A stretch of DNA of 64,000 nucleotides from Ursus arctos (Eukaryota > Chordata > Mammalia > Carnivora > Ursidae), in contig NW_026622797.1 in assembly GCF_023065955.2 (NCBI RefSeq), forward strand, positions 55,735,689-55,799,688, in the 5' to 3' direction. Each line of letters opens with the position of its first letter. The stretch's first letter is position 1. The translations under genes were made by a program, and so were the position numbers. Below are positions 35,681 through 45,385 of this stretch, in pieces. A model generated the notes under the pieces. That model did no database searches. It worked only from the letters and a program-made list of their open reading frames with translations, and had not been told where the DNA came from.

Positions 35681-35885
35681 GGGACCCTGGGTGGCATAGT
35701 CAGTTAAGCCTCTGACTCTTGGTTTCTGCAGAAGTCATAATCTCATGGTTGTGGGATAAAGCCCCTAGTGGGTCTCGCACTGAGCATGCAGTCGGCTTGA
35801 GATTCTCTCTTCCTCTCCATCTGCCCCTCCTGCTCGTGCTCTCTCGCTCTGAAATAAATAAATAAATATTAACAAAATAATAATT
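35681..35885 (+). mobile_element. CAN-SINE within split L2
   Basis: Head gggaccctgggtggcatagt, 'cctctgactcttggtttctg', 'cataatctcatggttgtggg', 'cttgagattctctcttcctc', tail 'gaaataaataaataaatatt'. Target-site duplication not clear. A 21-base string is duplicated just after the tail. Confidence 0.93.
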
Positions 35886-35922
35886 TAAAAAAACTGTACA
35901 AAATAATTTAAAAAAACTGTAC
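35879..35922. repeat. 21-bp direct repeat (period 23)
   Basis: 35879-35899 and 35902-35922 are identical over 21 bases (aataatttaaaaaaactgta plus c), directly after the SINE tail. It is a small recent duplication or replication-slippage product. Confidence 0.95.
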
Positions 35923-35924
35923 AG

Positions 35925-36235
35925 AAACTTGGTAGACAATCTGTGAGAGTTCAGGAAACCAAGAGGAAATATTTCAGGTAAGATGTGGTTGCTACAATGG
36001 TAGAAGACACTTGAGCATTTCAAATTCTAATGAAAAGAAATTAGTAGAAAAAGAGAAGTTGAGGACAGGAGGGCGAGCTGATAGCTGTAGAGTAAGAACC
36101 TAGAATGATAAGAAAGGGTTAAAGCATCGATTGAGAGTTTAGCTTTTAACAAGAGGCAAATTTCCCAAGTGTGCACAGATGTGGGATGTTTCAGTATAGA
36201 AGGTGTGAACAAATCAATTTACAACATATGAGAAA
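35925..36235 (-). mobile_element. L2 LINE, antisense, 5' part of a split copy
   Basis: 'caggaaaccaagaggaaat', 'atgtggttgctacaatgg', 'gaagacacttgagcatttc' continue antisense L2 ('gaggaaaaccaggagagtgtgg...tcctggaagccaagtgaag...'). The three L2 pieces are co-oriented and in order, separated by the MER5-type element and the SINE. Confidence 0.6.
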
Positions 36236-36536
36236 TAATTGCCTAAGGATACAAGTGAAACTTATAGAAAGATTTCAAAGCCTAATTTTAGTTAGAGGAG
36301 AATATATTTTCTTTGTACTGGTGTGAAAACTCGTATATTCTTCCCATCAGCTCCCAGCAACCATTGTATAGGACAGATAAATTAATTCAAGTTCAATGTT
36401 TTGCCAGGCATTTTATAATGAAAAGGAAGTGAAACTAATTGCCCTTGTCAGGGTGGAAACATCAAGTCTAGGTTGCATGAGGAAGGGAGTTGTCAGTGGG
36501 TAGCTGCCTCTTTGAAGATGTGGGGAGAGACAAGAT

Positions 36537-36756
36537 GTAATGATTTTTTTTTTAAGATTTTATTTATTTATTTGACAGAAAGAGAGACAGCCAGCGAGAG
36601 AGGGAACACAGGCAGGGGGAGTGGGCGAGGAAGAAGCAGGCTCCTAGCGGAGGAGCCTGATGTGGGGCTCGATCCCATAACGCCAGGATCACGCCCTGAG
36701 CCGAAGGCAGACGCTTAACGACTGTGCCACCCAGGCGCCCCTGTAATGATTTTTTT
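36537..36756 (-). mobile_element. CAN-SINE, antisense, perfect 15-bp target-site duplication
   Basis: Element 36552-36741: 'aagattttatttatttatttgacag', 'cagccagcgagagagggaac', 'cgatcccataacgccagg', 'ccgaaggcagacgcttaacg', reversed head 'tgccacccaggcgcccc'. The flanks tgtaatgattttttt at 36537-36551 and 36742-36756 are identical. Low divergence and the 'gttccctctctcgctggctg' variant mark it as one of the youngest, arctoid-type copies. Read through, it gives an 81-codon artefactual frame. Confidence 0.97.
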
Positions 36757-37311
36757 AGACCAAATTATTTCAAGACGGAAGAGACCAAGTACTCACGCCA
36801 GTTTTGCCATGAACTAGTTTGATGATCTTAAGTATAATTTATTCCTCACTGTCACTTCTCCGAGACTAAAATTCTGCAACTTCATCTCTTTAGCACAAAA
36901 ATTCAATCAATTATTCAACTGTTGTGCAATCAAAGCGTTCTCTCCAAGTTTTGTCCTCTCACCTGGCAATCTGAGGAAAACTGACAAAGATCCCTAGCAT
37001 CGTTTTTACCTTGTTCCCTGGAACATTTTTCCTAATGTCTTTCTTTCACTTTTTTTCTGTCTTCTACAGACTAAACACCTGCACACAAATGTTGGTGGGC
37101 TATTTATTTAAGCGGAAACTTAAGAGATCTCAGTAGAATTCAAAGGGAAGGGATTACTCTCTCAGTCTTTTTAATTTCAAAGCCTGGTGCTGCTATTTAC
37201 ACCCATCTGGATGAGTATGTACTTTATCTGTTAAACTTTGCTAAATTCTCTTTCTACTGATACTACCATTCTCTACTTTCATTCACTTACTTCTCAGTTA
37301 ATTCCTTGCAC
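36757..37311. other. No recognised feature
   Basis: Unique-looking sequence; several CG dinucleotides but no CpG island. Confidence 0.5.
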
Positions 37312-37370
37312 AGTTTTGCACCACTGCTTTCCTTTCTTTCTTCTTTTTTCTTTTGTTCTTTCTCTCTTTC

Positions 37371-37406
<36 letters not shown>

Positions 37407-37410
37407 TCGT

Positions 37411-37450
<40 letters not shown>

Positions 37451-37631
37451 TCACAGAGACAGAGTGAGCACAAGCAGGGGGAACAGTAGAGAGAGAGAGG
37501 GAGAAGCAGGCTTCTGGCTGAGCAGGGCACCTTATGTGGGGCTTGATTCCAGGACCTTGGGATCATGACCTGAGCCAAAAGCAGACGCTTAACTGACTGA
37601 GCCACCCAGGTGCCCCAATTTTGCACCATTT
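37312..37631 (-). mobile_element. CAN-SINE, antisense, with tail expanded to a CTTT microsatellite
   Basis: The + strand begins with (CTTT)n (37331-37452), then 'acagagacagagtgagcac', 'gagaagcaggcttctggctg', 'ccaggaccttgggatcatgacc' and reversed head 'tgagccacccaggtgcccc' to 37616. Flanks agttttgcaccactg (37312-37326) and aattttgcaccattt (37617-37631) form the duplication. The tetranucleotide run replaces the A-rich tail, so it grew from it. Confidence 0.95.
37331..37452. repeat. (CTTT)n tetranucleotide microsatellite
   Basis: About 120 bases of pyrimidine, mainly pure CTTT units with one CGTT change near 37410. It is a homopyrimidine tract on one strand and is the A-rich tail of the SINE. 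Frames of Phe-Leu-Ser or Lys-Glu-Arg here are artefacts. Confidence 0.97.
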
Positions 37632-37747
37632 CAAAATGGTACATTCTTGTGTGTGTCATTCAAATAGGTCTTGCTATTACTTCATCCATCTGATTTAACT
37701 GTTATGCCTGATAAACTTTCATTGATTTTATTTATATATATCACTGT

Positions 37748-37882
37748 TGAAATTAATGTGTTTTTTAAAGGTTATTTATTTAAGCAATCTCTATACCCAA
37801 CTTGGGGCTCAAACTCACGACCCGAGATCAAGAGCTGCATATTCTACTGACTGAGCCAGCCAGGTGCCCCTGAAATTAATGT
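37748..37882 (-). mobile_element. CAN-SINE, short old subtype, antisense, 12-bp target-site duplication
   Basis: Element 37760-37870: tail 'ttttttaaaggttatttatttaag', 'caacttggggctcaaactc', 'cgagatcaagagctgcat', reversed head 'tgagccagccaggtgcccc'. The flanks tgaaattaatgt at 37748-37759 and 37871-37882 are identical. It has the same compact build as 709-824. Confidence 0.93.
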
Positions 37883-38599
37883 TTTTGATATAGTCAAGAA
37901 AGTGTGTTTTCTCTTACTAATTTACCACCTAAGTATCTACATAAGCTTAGAACATATAATTTAATCTTTTATTATCATTTATTTTTTTCATTAGATAATT
38001 CAGATATATTCATCATCAAACTGAGTGTGCCACTCTCATCTCACTATTATCCGTGGTCACTATACAAGACAGAAGCCACCCTGGGCATGTATCCCCTTAT
38101 GTACTCATTGCCATATTACTTTTTTATTACTTTTCTTCCAACCCAACCTTCCCTTGGTGCCCCATCACTATCTAATGTGCTAAATCAAACCCCTATTATT
38201 TTATAAACCAACAGCTGGCATCCTCAGCCATTTTGTTGAAGGCTTCACTTTACTACAACTTAATTGAAAATTGTCTCCATTCTGAGGACACAGTTTTCAT
38301 GGTTTTTTTATCAAGAGGAAGAAAATTGCTTTTTCACAGACCATAAATCTCAGGAGTAGGATGTAAAGTACATGTCCTCTTCATTCTACCTTGCTGAATT
38401 AAGATTTTCACTCATGCACTCTTATGGGGGAACAAAATCCCAAAGCCCAAATCCTTTTATTTTCATACTCTGTGGCTATCTCAACATCTGTTCTTTTCAC
38501 TTGCATTTTATGTGGTTTTGCTTGTTCATTTGTATACTTCTTAACCATTGAGGCAGAACATCTTTCCATGTCCTCCTAAACACACTGGGCATCATTTTT
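37883..38599. other. No recognised feature
   Basis: Includes a 100-codon + frame (37904-38206) without a domain. No repeat recognised. Confidence 0.5.
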
Positions 38600-38920
38600 A
38601 AGTCTTCTTCGCAGTTAGCAGGTGCAATGTGATTGAGTTCTGGCCAGTAGAATTTAGGCAAAAGTGATATATGACATTTCTGGGATTGAAATAAATCTCC
38701 AGTGTTCTTCTCCATACTCTTTCCCAATCTGCAAGTTAAATACAGAGGTGGAAGTGGCATTTGGATTGGGTATTTGGATTGGTCAGTTTGATTCAGATAC
38801 TCCTCCCTGGATTGAGATAAGAGCAGTGTAAGTTGGGAGAGAGTCAATATCACAAGTAACTGAGAACTTTGGATATCATAAAAAGAAGAAAGGGACAATA
38901 AACAAAAACAGATACAATAA
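38600..38920 (+). repeat. Probable old interspersed repeat, family not assigned
   Basis: 'gcaatgtgattgagttctggccagtagaat' and 'aggcaaaagtgatatatgacatttctggg' resemble a mammalian repeat pattern I know as 'tagttctggccaatgggatgt...gcagaagtgatgtgtgccacttc'. The 133-codon minus-strand frame (38497-38898) crosses this and is not considered coding. Confidence 0.45.
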
Positions 38921-39964
38921 ATGGTGACAGTCCATTGACTTCTTGTTACTGGTCAGTAAAAAGAATTAAATTGAAACGAGCAATTCAACTAAAGAGCATT
39001 GAATCTAACATAAATGGGGATTTTATTACACTTTTCTAAAAATTCATCTTACTGCAGTTTACAAAAGTATCCACCTTCAATGGATTTCAATCAAAGAATA
39101 AGCACAGTCTTTCACCATAGTTGGAGAAAAACTGCACTACACTTTCCAAAATCTTCTCTTACCTTTCAAAGAGAAGCTATTGATGAAGCCATCAAAAGCC
39201 TTTTTAAACACTTCTTATAAAGTAAATTATAACATGTACTAACATTTTCTGTGTTGGTCATCATCATCAATTCATTACTATTCTTTTCTGATATTTGATG
39301 GTCTCTGTCTTTCAACTAAAATCCATTTATACTAGTCAAATTTTGTTCTTTAAAGTGACCAGAATATTCTGGACCCAAAAATGTAAAGCATAAATAATTG
39401 TAGTAATCAAATAAAGAAACATATATTTGCCTTCATAATATTGATTTACAATTGATATCTATTCTAATACAAATGTTAGCCACCTTAGACATTTTTCATT
39501 ATTCCCATCTAAGAATAAAAAGTGAAAAGAAAGAAAGAGACAATGAAAGAGAGAGGTAGAAGGAGAAACCATCACACTACGCTTCAGGAATTTAATATTT
39601 CCTCCAATGAGCAGTTGGAGACCTTTTTTTTTTTTTTTCAGCAAAACACCTGCAAAATTATTCAAATGAAGAAATAATTTTTTTTACTTTAAACTTTTTT
39701 ACTTTTTTATTTTTTTTACTTTAATGAAAACATACATATTAAATCATACAATCTTCAATTCTTAGATTACTTAAATTTCTATGGTTCCATGGAGCTTGAG
39801 TAAATATCTAAACTACTATTGTCCTTGCTTCAGGCATTTAGTAGCACTCAGTAAGTAGGTGAGTCATGTTGCAAATGCTGGCTGAGAATGAATTGAGCCA
39901 GGACAAGCAGCATGCTTAAGTGATCTCTAAATAGCAATGGGACTTCTTTCATATTTTACATCTA
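38921..39964. other. No recognised feature; T-rich tract
   Basis: Contains a poly-T run (39625-39639) and a T-rich 'tttttttactttaaacttttttac' stretch at 39678-39722. No gene recognised. Confidence 0.5.
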
Positions 39965-40074
39965 TGAAAGGAAAGAAGGAAGGAAGAAGGAGGGAATGAG
40001 GAAGAAAGCCAGAGGGAGAGAGAGGGGAAAAAAGAAAAAAAAAGAAAGAGGAAAACAGAAGAAGGAAGAGAAAG
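39965..40074. repeat. Homopurine (GGAA/GAAA-rich) tract
   Basis: About 110 bases almost wholly A and G, with only a few pyrimidines ('aaaggaaagaaggaaggaag', 'gggagagagaggggaaaaaag', 'gaagaaggaagagaaag'). Purine-rich mirror-like tracts can adopt triplex DNA. Confidence 0.9.
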
Positions 40075-41298
40075 CTTCACACAATTTTTTGATAGGAGTA
40101 TATCATGGATATATTGCTCTGATGAAAACATCACGAGGATAGATAAAATCATGTCATGACACATTTGAATCTTTTTTAATCAAACATACAAATAATCCAC
40201 TTTGTTATAGGCTAAATTCTTTTGGAATCAAAAACACATGATTCATTTTAAAATATTTTAATGGATTAGCTCAACTCACCACATTTGGTGTTCTTATTCC
40301 ATTGTATTATTGTAAATATATTGTACATATTTACGTAATTTTTATGTCACTCTACTTTCTTAAGATGTTTTCAACTGAAAATAATTGCATTTGCACAAAT
40401 GCAGTAAAAATCTGTAAATAGGATGAATTCAATTCCTTTGAAAGATATGTTATCTATTCTTATGTATTTAAAATAGGAATTGGATTACATATATTTGAAC
40501 AAACTTTGTTATCTTTATGCTACAATAATAAACATTCTTATAGAACCCCAAAAAAGGCAATTCACGTGAAGTAATTATTTAGTACAATTTTACTGAATCA
40601 TGGACCAATGATTTGGAAAAATAGAGTATGTATAGTCTTCCAAAGATATCTAACTTTTTCTAAATTAAACTGCCAACTAAGAAAAATTATTACAGTAAAT
40701 AATGCATTTAAAAGTTATCCTTGAGCATCACTCTCAGAGTTTATTATTGTACAAACTCTCCCTGTCTCCCACTTTAGTCTCAACATCATTTTCTTCTCTT
40801 AACCTGACTTCTTTTTTAAATAAAATGTTTATAGAGCTATGCAGTTTTATTGTGATTATAATACCACAGTAGACAACTGGTGGAGAAAATTATTTGGGTT
40901 TGAGTGAAAATACAATAAAGTGTCATTCAAGAGGCATAATTAGTATACACTTCACAATGCCCAAAACTAAGTATTTCATTTATTCCAGAAGACATAGAGA
41001 TTAATTATTATAAAATCATAGCTTGTAACTACAAATGACTAATCTAAGGAGGATCCCAATTATCAACATATACTTGTCCTACCCTTTAAGAGAGTCAATC
41101 TCTTCATAAAATTTAATAGTACTACAGTAAATACATATGATCTGATCTTTGAATGTAAAGGATACTAAAGTCCTTACAATATCATTACATCTTGAAGTAT
41201 GACTGAATATATTAATTTATTTAAAATGTTTATTTGTTAAAATTCTATATCTGGAAATACATACTATTTTCACACATTATCTGTCAGTTTTCTTTTTT
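40075..41298. other. No recognised feature
   Basis: AT-rich, unique-looking; no repeat or coding signal. Confidence 0.5.
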
Positions 41299-41484
41299 TC
41301 TTCTTTTTTTTAAGAGAGGGAGGGAGGGGCAGGGGCAGAAAGAGAGGGAGAGAATGAGAATCTTAAGCAGGCTTCATGCCCAGCTCTGAGCCTGACATAG
41401 GACACTATCTCACAACCCCAAGACCATGACCTGAGCTGAAATCAAGAGTCGGATGCTCAACCAGCTGAGCTACCCTGGTGCCCC
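41299..41484 (-). mobile_element. CAN-SINE, antisense
   Basis: T-rich tail, 'taagagagggagggaggggc', 'tctgagcctgacataggac', 'cacaaccccaagaccatgacctgagc', reversed head 'tgagctaccctggtgcccc'. Diverged; edges from motif ends only. Confidence 0.9.
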
Positions 41485-41509
41485 TAAAAGGCATGTTTTT
41501 AAGAATAAC

Positions 41510-42045
41510 CAGTGTATTGGTTAACTAGTGCTACATAACCTGCCCCCCCAAACTTTGTAGCTTAAAGGAATAAGCATTATTAATGTTCATGAAGCTTATC
41601 TGGGAGGTTTTGATAATGTGATCCATTTTCCATTGATTTTGGCCAGAGTTACTCGTATGGCAACTGCTAACTTATCAGTTGGCTTGGGGGATAGATGGCT
41701 TATGATGACCTTATAGATATGTCTGCTGATTGGATTGATTCAAATAACTTAGCAGTATATCTCTTATTATCCAGTAGGTTAGCCAGGCTTGTTCGCAGGG
41801 CAGCGGAAGACTTTTTAGAGGCTTATAAGACCTCTCGAGATTCAGGCTGGGAATGCGAACACTATCAAGTCTGCCACATTCTTTTAGTGAAAGCAAGTTA
41901 TAAGCCCAGACCAGATTCTAAGAGTAGGATATTCTAAGAGACCTGATCTCTTGATGTGAGGAGATGCAAAATCACATTACAAAGGGTTTGATTAATGGAA
42001 ATGTGGAGAATTGGAGCTAGTTTGAAGCCAATCTATCACAATCAG
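41510..42045 (+). repeat. Interspersed repeat 'A', long copy
   Basis: 'agtgctacataacctgcc', 'tgtagcttaaaggaa', 'aggttagccaggcttgttcgc', 'aggcttataagacctctcgag', 'gccacattcttttagtg', 'aagcaagttataagcccag', 'gagatgcaaaatcacattac', 'gaagccaatctatcac'. Same motif order as 940-1428 but better preserved in its middle. The 80-codon + and 61-codon - frames within it are incidental. Confidence 0.65.
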
Positions 42046-43067
42046 TCATGTAATTTTTAATACCACAATACCATTTAAAAATATTTAGAAAATAATCTCT
42101 AGAGTTGCCAAGTACTCCTAAGAGTTTAGATAAATGGATTATAATATTGTTAATTATAAGCATAATTAGCAAGAAGGTTATAATTTAAAATCATCCACAT
42201 TCTTTAAACAGGAGGCAGAAGTGAAATATAAAATTACAGGTCTTGGATAGAGAATGGATCTTCTGGTACTAAAATGGACACAGCTCATTAATTAAATTTA
42301 TTGTCTTTAGTAGTAATATATGTTTAAGTAAACATATGTTAGAAAGAGTAAATAAAAGTTGGTGGTGATATTTTGCCTTAAAAAAGGATACAAATAGAAA
42401 AAGTCGTATCTGGCAAGCTGAAAGAATGATTTTAGCAGAAGTAATTCACCAAAGATAATAACCAAATCCCTGTAAAAGGATTTAAATTGACTTTAAAGAC
42501 GTGGGAACACAATCCACAACTTCTGCAATTTTGCATCAAATTGTGTCAAGCAATATGCAGAGAATTGATAAGCAAATGAGTTAAAATAGAAAGCAAATAA
42601 GAGTACACATGCTTTTTAAATTCATTTTTATAAAACTAGCCCAAAATAATCATGCCCTGAGATTCCTCAGGTGCCTCTATGTAGGAATATAGGCAGTTTA
42701 AAAACGAGACGTTCTGAGTGAGCCAATGATAACCTGATTAGCAGAAAACTATTTCAGTCATGAGATAGTTCACCTGCTTTGAGCTTTAATTCCAGTAAAT
42801 TTCCCTCAACAAAATAAAAATATAATACATTTTAAGATTTACATAAATTAATTTCCCTATCTATTCAAGTAGAGAAATCCTTGATCCTAAGTCACATTGT
42901 GAATGAAATATAACACTGTAGAATACAGTATTAAATAGAGGAGCTTATATGTTTCATGGATTAAGTAATCTACTACTTTCAGAATTCTTTATATATTACT
43001 ATTCTCTTAAGAGAACCTATGCACAACTTAGCTGTGCTAATTCAAGGTGTTTATTTGGTGCTTATTT
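42046..43067. other. No recognised feature, 1 kb
   Basis: AT-rich and unique-looking. Confidence 0.5.
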
Positions 43068-43270
43068 AAAAGTAAAATTTTATACTGAGGGGCACCTGGT
43101 TGGCTCAGTTAGTTAAGCGACTGCCTTTGGCTCAGGTGTCTGCCTCCCTGCTCAGCAAGGGTCTGCTTCTCCCTTTCCCTCTGCCTCTGCCCCCCGCTTG
43201 TTCTCTCTCTCTCGAATAATTAGATAAAATCTTTAAAAATAAAGAAATAAAAGTAAAATGTTAAACTGAG
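43068..43270 (+). mobile_element. CAN-SINE with internal deletion and 22-bp target-site duplication
   Basis: Element 43090-43248: head 'ggcacctggttggctcag', 'ctgcctttggctcaggtg', then directly 'tctgcctccctgctcagc', omitting about 45 bases between 'ggctcaggt' and 'ccctgctcagc' (the 'catgatcccagggtcctggg…' block). Flanks 43068-43089 and 43249-43270 match at 20 of 22 positions (beginning aaaagtaaaa, ending actgag). Confidence 0.95.
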
Positions 43271-43324
43271 CTCAAGATATGTTTTTGGGTGTAGTTTATC
43301 CAAATAAGTATCACATTATGCAAC

Positions 43325-43660
43325 ACAAGAATAAATAAAATGTGCATGGTATATTCAGACGATGGACTATTTTCCTTCAATTAAAAGACATAAACTCTTG
43401 TTATTTTCCACAAACATGGGTGAATATTAAAAACATTAGGACGAATGAAAGAAACTAGAACCAGAAGATACCTACATTGTATACTCCTGAAGAATAAGTA
43501 AGAGCATGGGTTAACAGAGAAAGGCATGAGGGAAATTTCTGTGTTGGTATAGATACTCTAAATCTTACATAGGTAAATGAATATTCCAAATTTCACCTAA
43601 TAGCACACTTTAGTTTTGTGCATTATACTCAAAGCATATAAATGCCTAATAATAAATAAT
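43325..43660 (+). mobile_element. Old L1 3' end, sense (decayed)
   Basis: 'tggactattttccttcaattaaaag', 'catgggtgaatattaaaaac', 'tatactcctgaag', 'gcatgagggaaatttctgtg', 'actctaaatctta', 'agttttgtgcattatact' follow the ORF2 end and 3'-UTR order of an old L1 like the one at 20025-20517. Confidence 0.6.
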
Positions 43661-43958
43661 GTGTAATTCACAATATGTTAGTAAACAGTAAGTAATAAAC
43701 AAATAGCTAAGTATAAAATAATTGTAAACAAATTTTGCTCTCTAGTTATTTGGTTTGGTATTCCCTGTGGTATGGGTTAGCAATCTAGAAATTTTTACAT
43801 ATTTTAAGTTTGAACAAATAAGTAAGTACATTAAAGAAAATGAGATGCAGATTTTTCATTGTTGGGGAAAGGGGCTACAAATTAAAAAAAAGATTACAAT
43901 GAACTTTGCAATGTTGGATTGAAATTATGTGAATTCATGGCTTTAAATGTGGATATTT

Positions 43959-44170
43959 GAGATGCCTGGGTGGTTCAGTCGCTTAAGTGTCTGCCTTTGG
44001 CTCAGGTCATGATCTTAGAGTCCTGGGACCAAGTCCGGCATACAGTTCCTTGCTCAGTGGGGAGCCTGTTCTCCCTCTGCCTGTTGATCTCCCTGCTTGT
44101 GCTCTCCCTCTTTCTCTCTCTTCACCTGACAAATAAATAAATAAAATCTTTTAAGAAATAAATAAATAAA
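43959..44170 (+). mobile_element. CAN-SINE, first of a head-to-tail pair
   Basis: 'gagatgcctgggtggttcag', 'gtgtctgcctttggctcagg', 'catgatcttagagtcctggg', 'ccttgctcagtggggagcctg', CT-rich middle, tail 'caaataaataaataaaatctttt' and further AAATA units. Its A-rich tail lies 16 bases before the next SINE. Confidence 0.93.
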
Positions 44171-44173
44171 TAA

Positions 44174-44395
44174 TGTGAATAGTTAAGGGGTGCCTGGGTG
44201 GCTCAGTCAGTGAAGGCTCCGACTTGATTTCGGCTCAGGTCATGATCTCAGGGTTGTGAGATTGAGCCCCACGTCGGGCTCTGTGCTGAGTGTGGAGCCT
44301 GCCTAAGATTCTCTTCCTCTCTTTCTGCCCCTCCACCCCCGTGCTCTCGATCTGCAAAAAAAAAAAAAAAAAAAAAAAAAAGTGTAGATAGTTAA
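44174..44395 (+). mobile_element. CAN-SINE, second of pair, pure A26 tail
   Basis: Element 44187-44382: head ggggtgcctgggtggctcag, 'ccgacttgatttcggctcagg', 'catgatctcagggttgtgag', 'gagccccacgtcgggctctg', 'gcctaagattctcttcctc', then a 26-base pure A tail without the usual AATAAA units. Flanks tgtgaatagttaa (44174-44186) and tgtagatagttaa (44383-44395) share most positions. Confidence 0.95.
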
Positions 44396-44510
44396 ATATA
44401 TAAATAACTTATAAATAAATATGTAAATATATACATATGTGTATACAAACATATACTATATATATATTATATATATATATATAGAAGGAGATATATTAGA
44501 TAAATAGTTG
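44396..44510. repeat. AT-rich low-complexity, TA/ATA units
   Basis: Follows the SINE pair; TATATATA runs around 44455-44482. Confidence 0.85.
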
Positions 44511-45234
44511 ACATGATATAATATATCCTGAATTACTCTGTCTGCTAAGAGGACCTAAAAGCAATGGTATAGAAGTAGCAATGAGTACTCTAGCATGAGT
44601 ATCATGGTTTATAATAACATTCTCTAGAATAAGGAATCTGACTCTTAAGATTTAGATGATTCCAGAATTGGGTCATTAGAAAACGTCTTATAAATTAGCA
44701 TCATCTTGCTATTGGAGAAACTAAAGTAGGTGCTAAAAAAAATAAATAAAGGCGAGTCCGTCAAAAGGTCAGAGAACCAGCTTGAAAGGGTTTCCACTGG
44801 CCAGAAGGGTAAGCATTAAAATTCTGGTAATATCAGCTTACACTTCATCATGTCTAATTTGCTGGTCAGAGGATCAGCAGCATATTTAGCAATGGCTCCT
44901 CGCAGTGATGGCAATCAATATAACTGAATTAAAAGGAGGTGCAATACTTCCTTTTTTATTTTTACTTTTTTTTTCTGATATTAACATGGAACAGCTTGTT
45001 TCCTAACACTCATATGTGCTCAGTTGGTTCAGTCTTCTACTTCACAGCAAACAATTAATTATACCTATTCAAACCTCAAACCAACACATAAATCTCCATT
45101 GCATTATGCAATTGTCTAGTGCATTTTTAGAAGGAGTCTTATTACAAGAATAAAAGACTGGAAAGCCCTGCCCAAAGTTAATTTTCTGGCAGTTTTGCTA
45201 AAATGACAAAGAATGTACAATGAGAAGGCCTGAG
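44511..45234. other. No recognised feature
   Basis: Unique-looking; no repeat or coding signal recognised. Confidence 0.5.
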
Positions 45235-45385
45235 CTTAGTCTTGGTTCTGATACTTTAAAATGCCTTGGGATATTGGGAAAATCACTTTACTGCCAATAT
45301 TTGTCATAGCTAAAAATGTAGGCAAAAAAATCATATCCACCATATTTCCCTCACAGAGTTTTTGCCAAAGTTGTTAAGAAGACCT
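45235..45385 (+). mobile_element. MIR-like fragment (weak)
   Basis: 'cctgagcttagtcttggttctg', 'ccttgggatattgggaaaatcac', 'ccctcacagagtttttgcc' parallel MIR 'gtttgaatcctggctctg...ccttgggcaagtcac...cctcatagggttgttg'. Confidence 0.4.

Noticed and set aside
36473..36718. 81-codon frame with FKILFIYLTERE…
   Set aside because: Typical read-through of a reversed CAN-SINE, also seen at 48558-48773 and 33508-33720.
37294..37659. 121-codon minus-strand frame rich in Lys-Glu-Arg
   Set aside because: Translation of the CTTT microsatellite and an antisense CAN-SINE.
38497..38898. 133-codon minus-strand open frame
   Set aside because: Overlaps a probable old interspersed repeat; no domain, no splice context, composition not protein-like.
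41695..41937. 80-codon frame (MAYDDLIDMSADWIDS…) that looks protein-like
   Set aside because: Falls inside interspersed repeat 'A', which recurs at 940-1428 without the frame.
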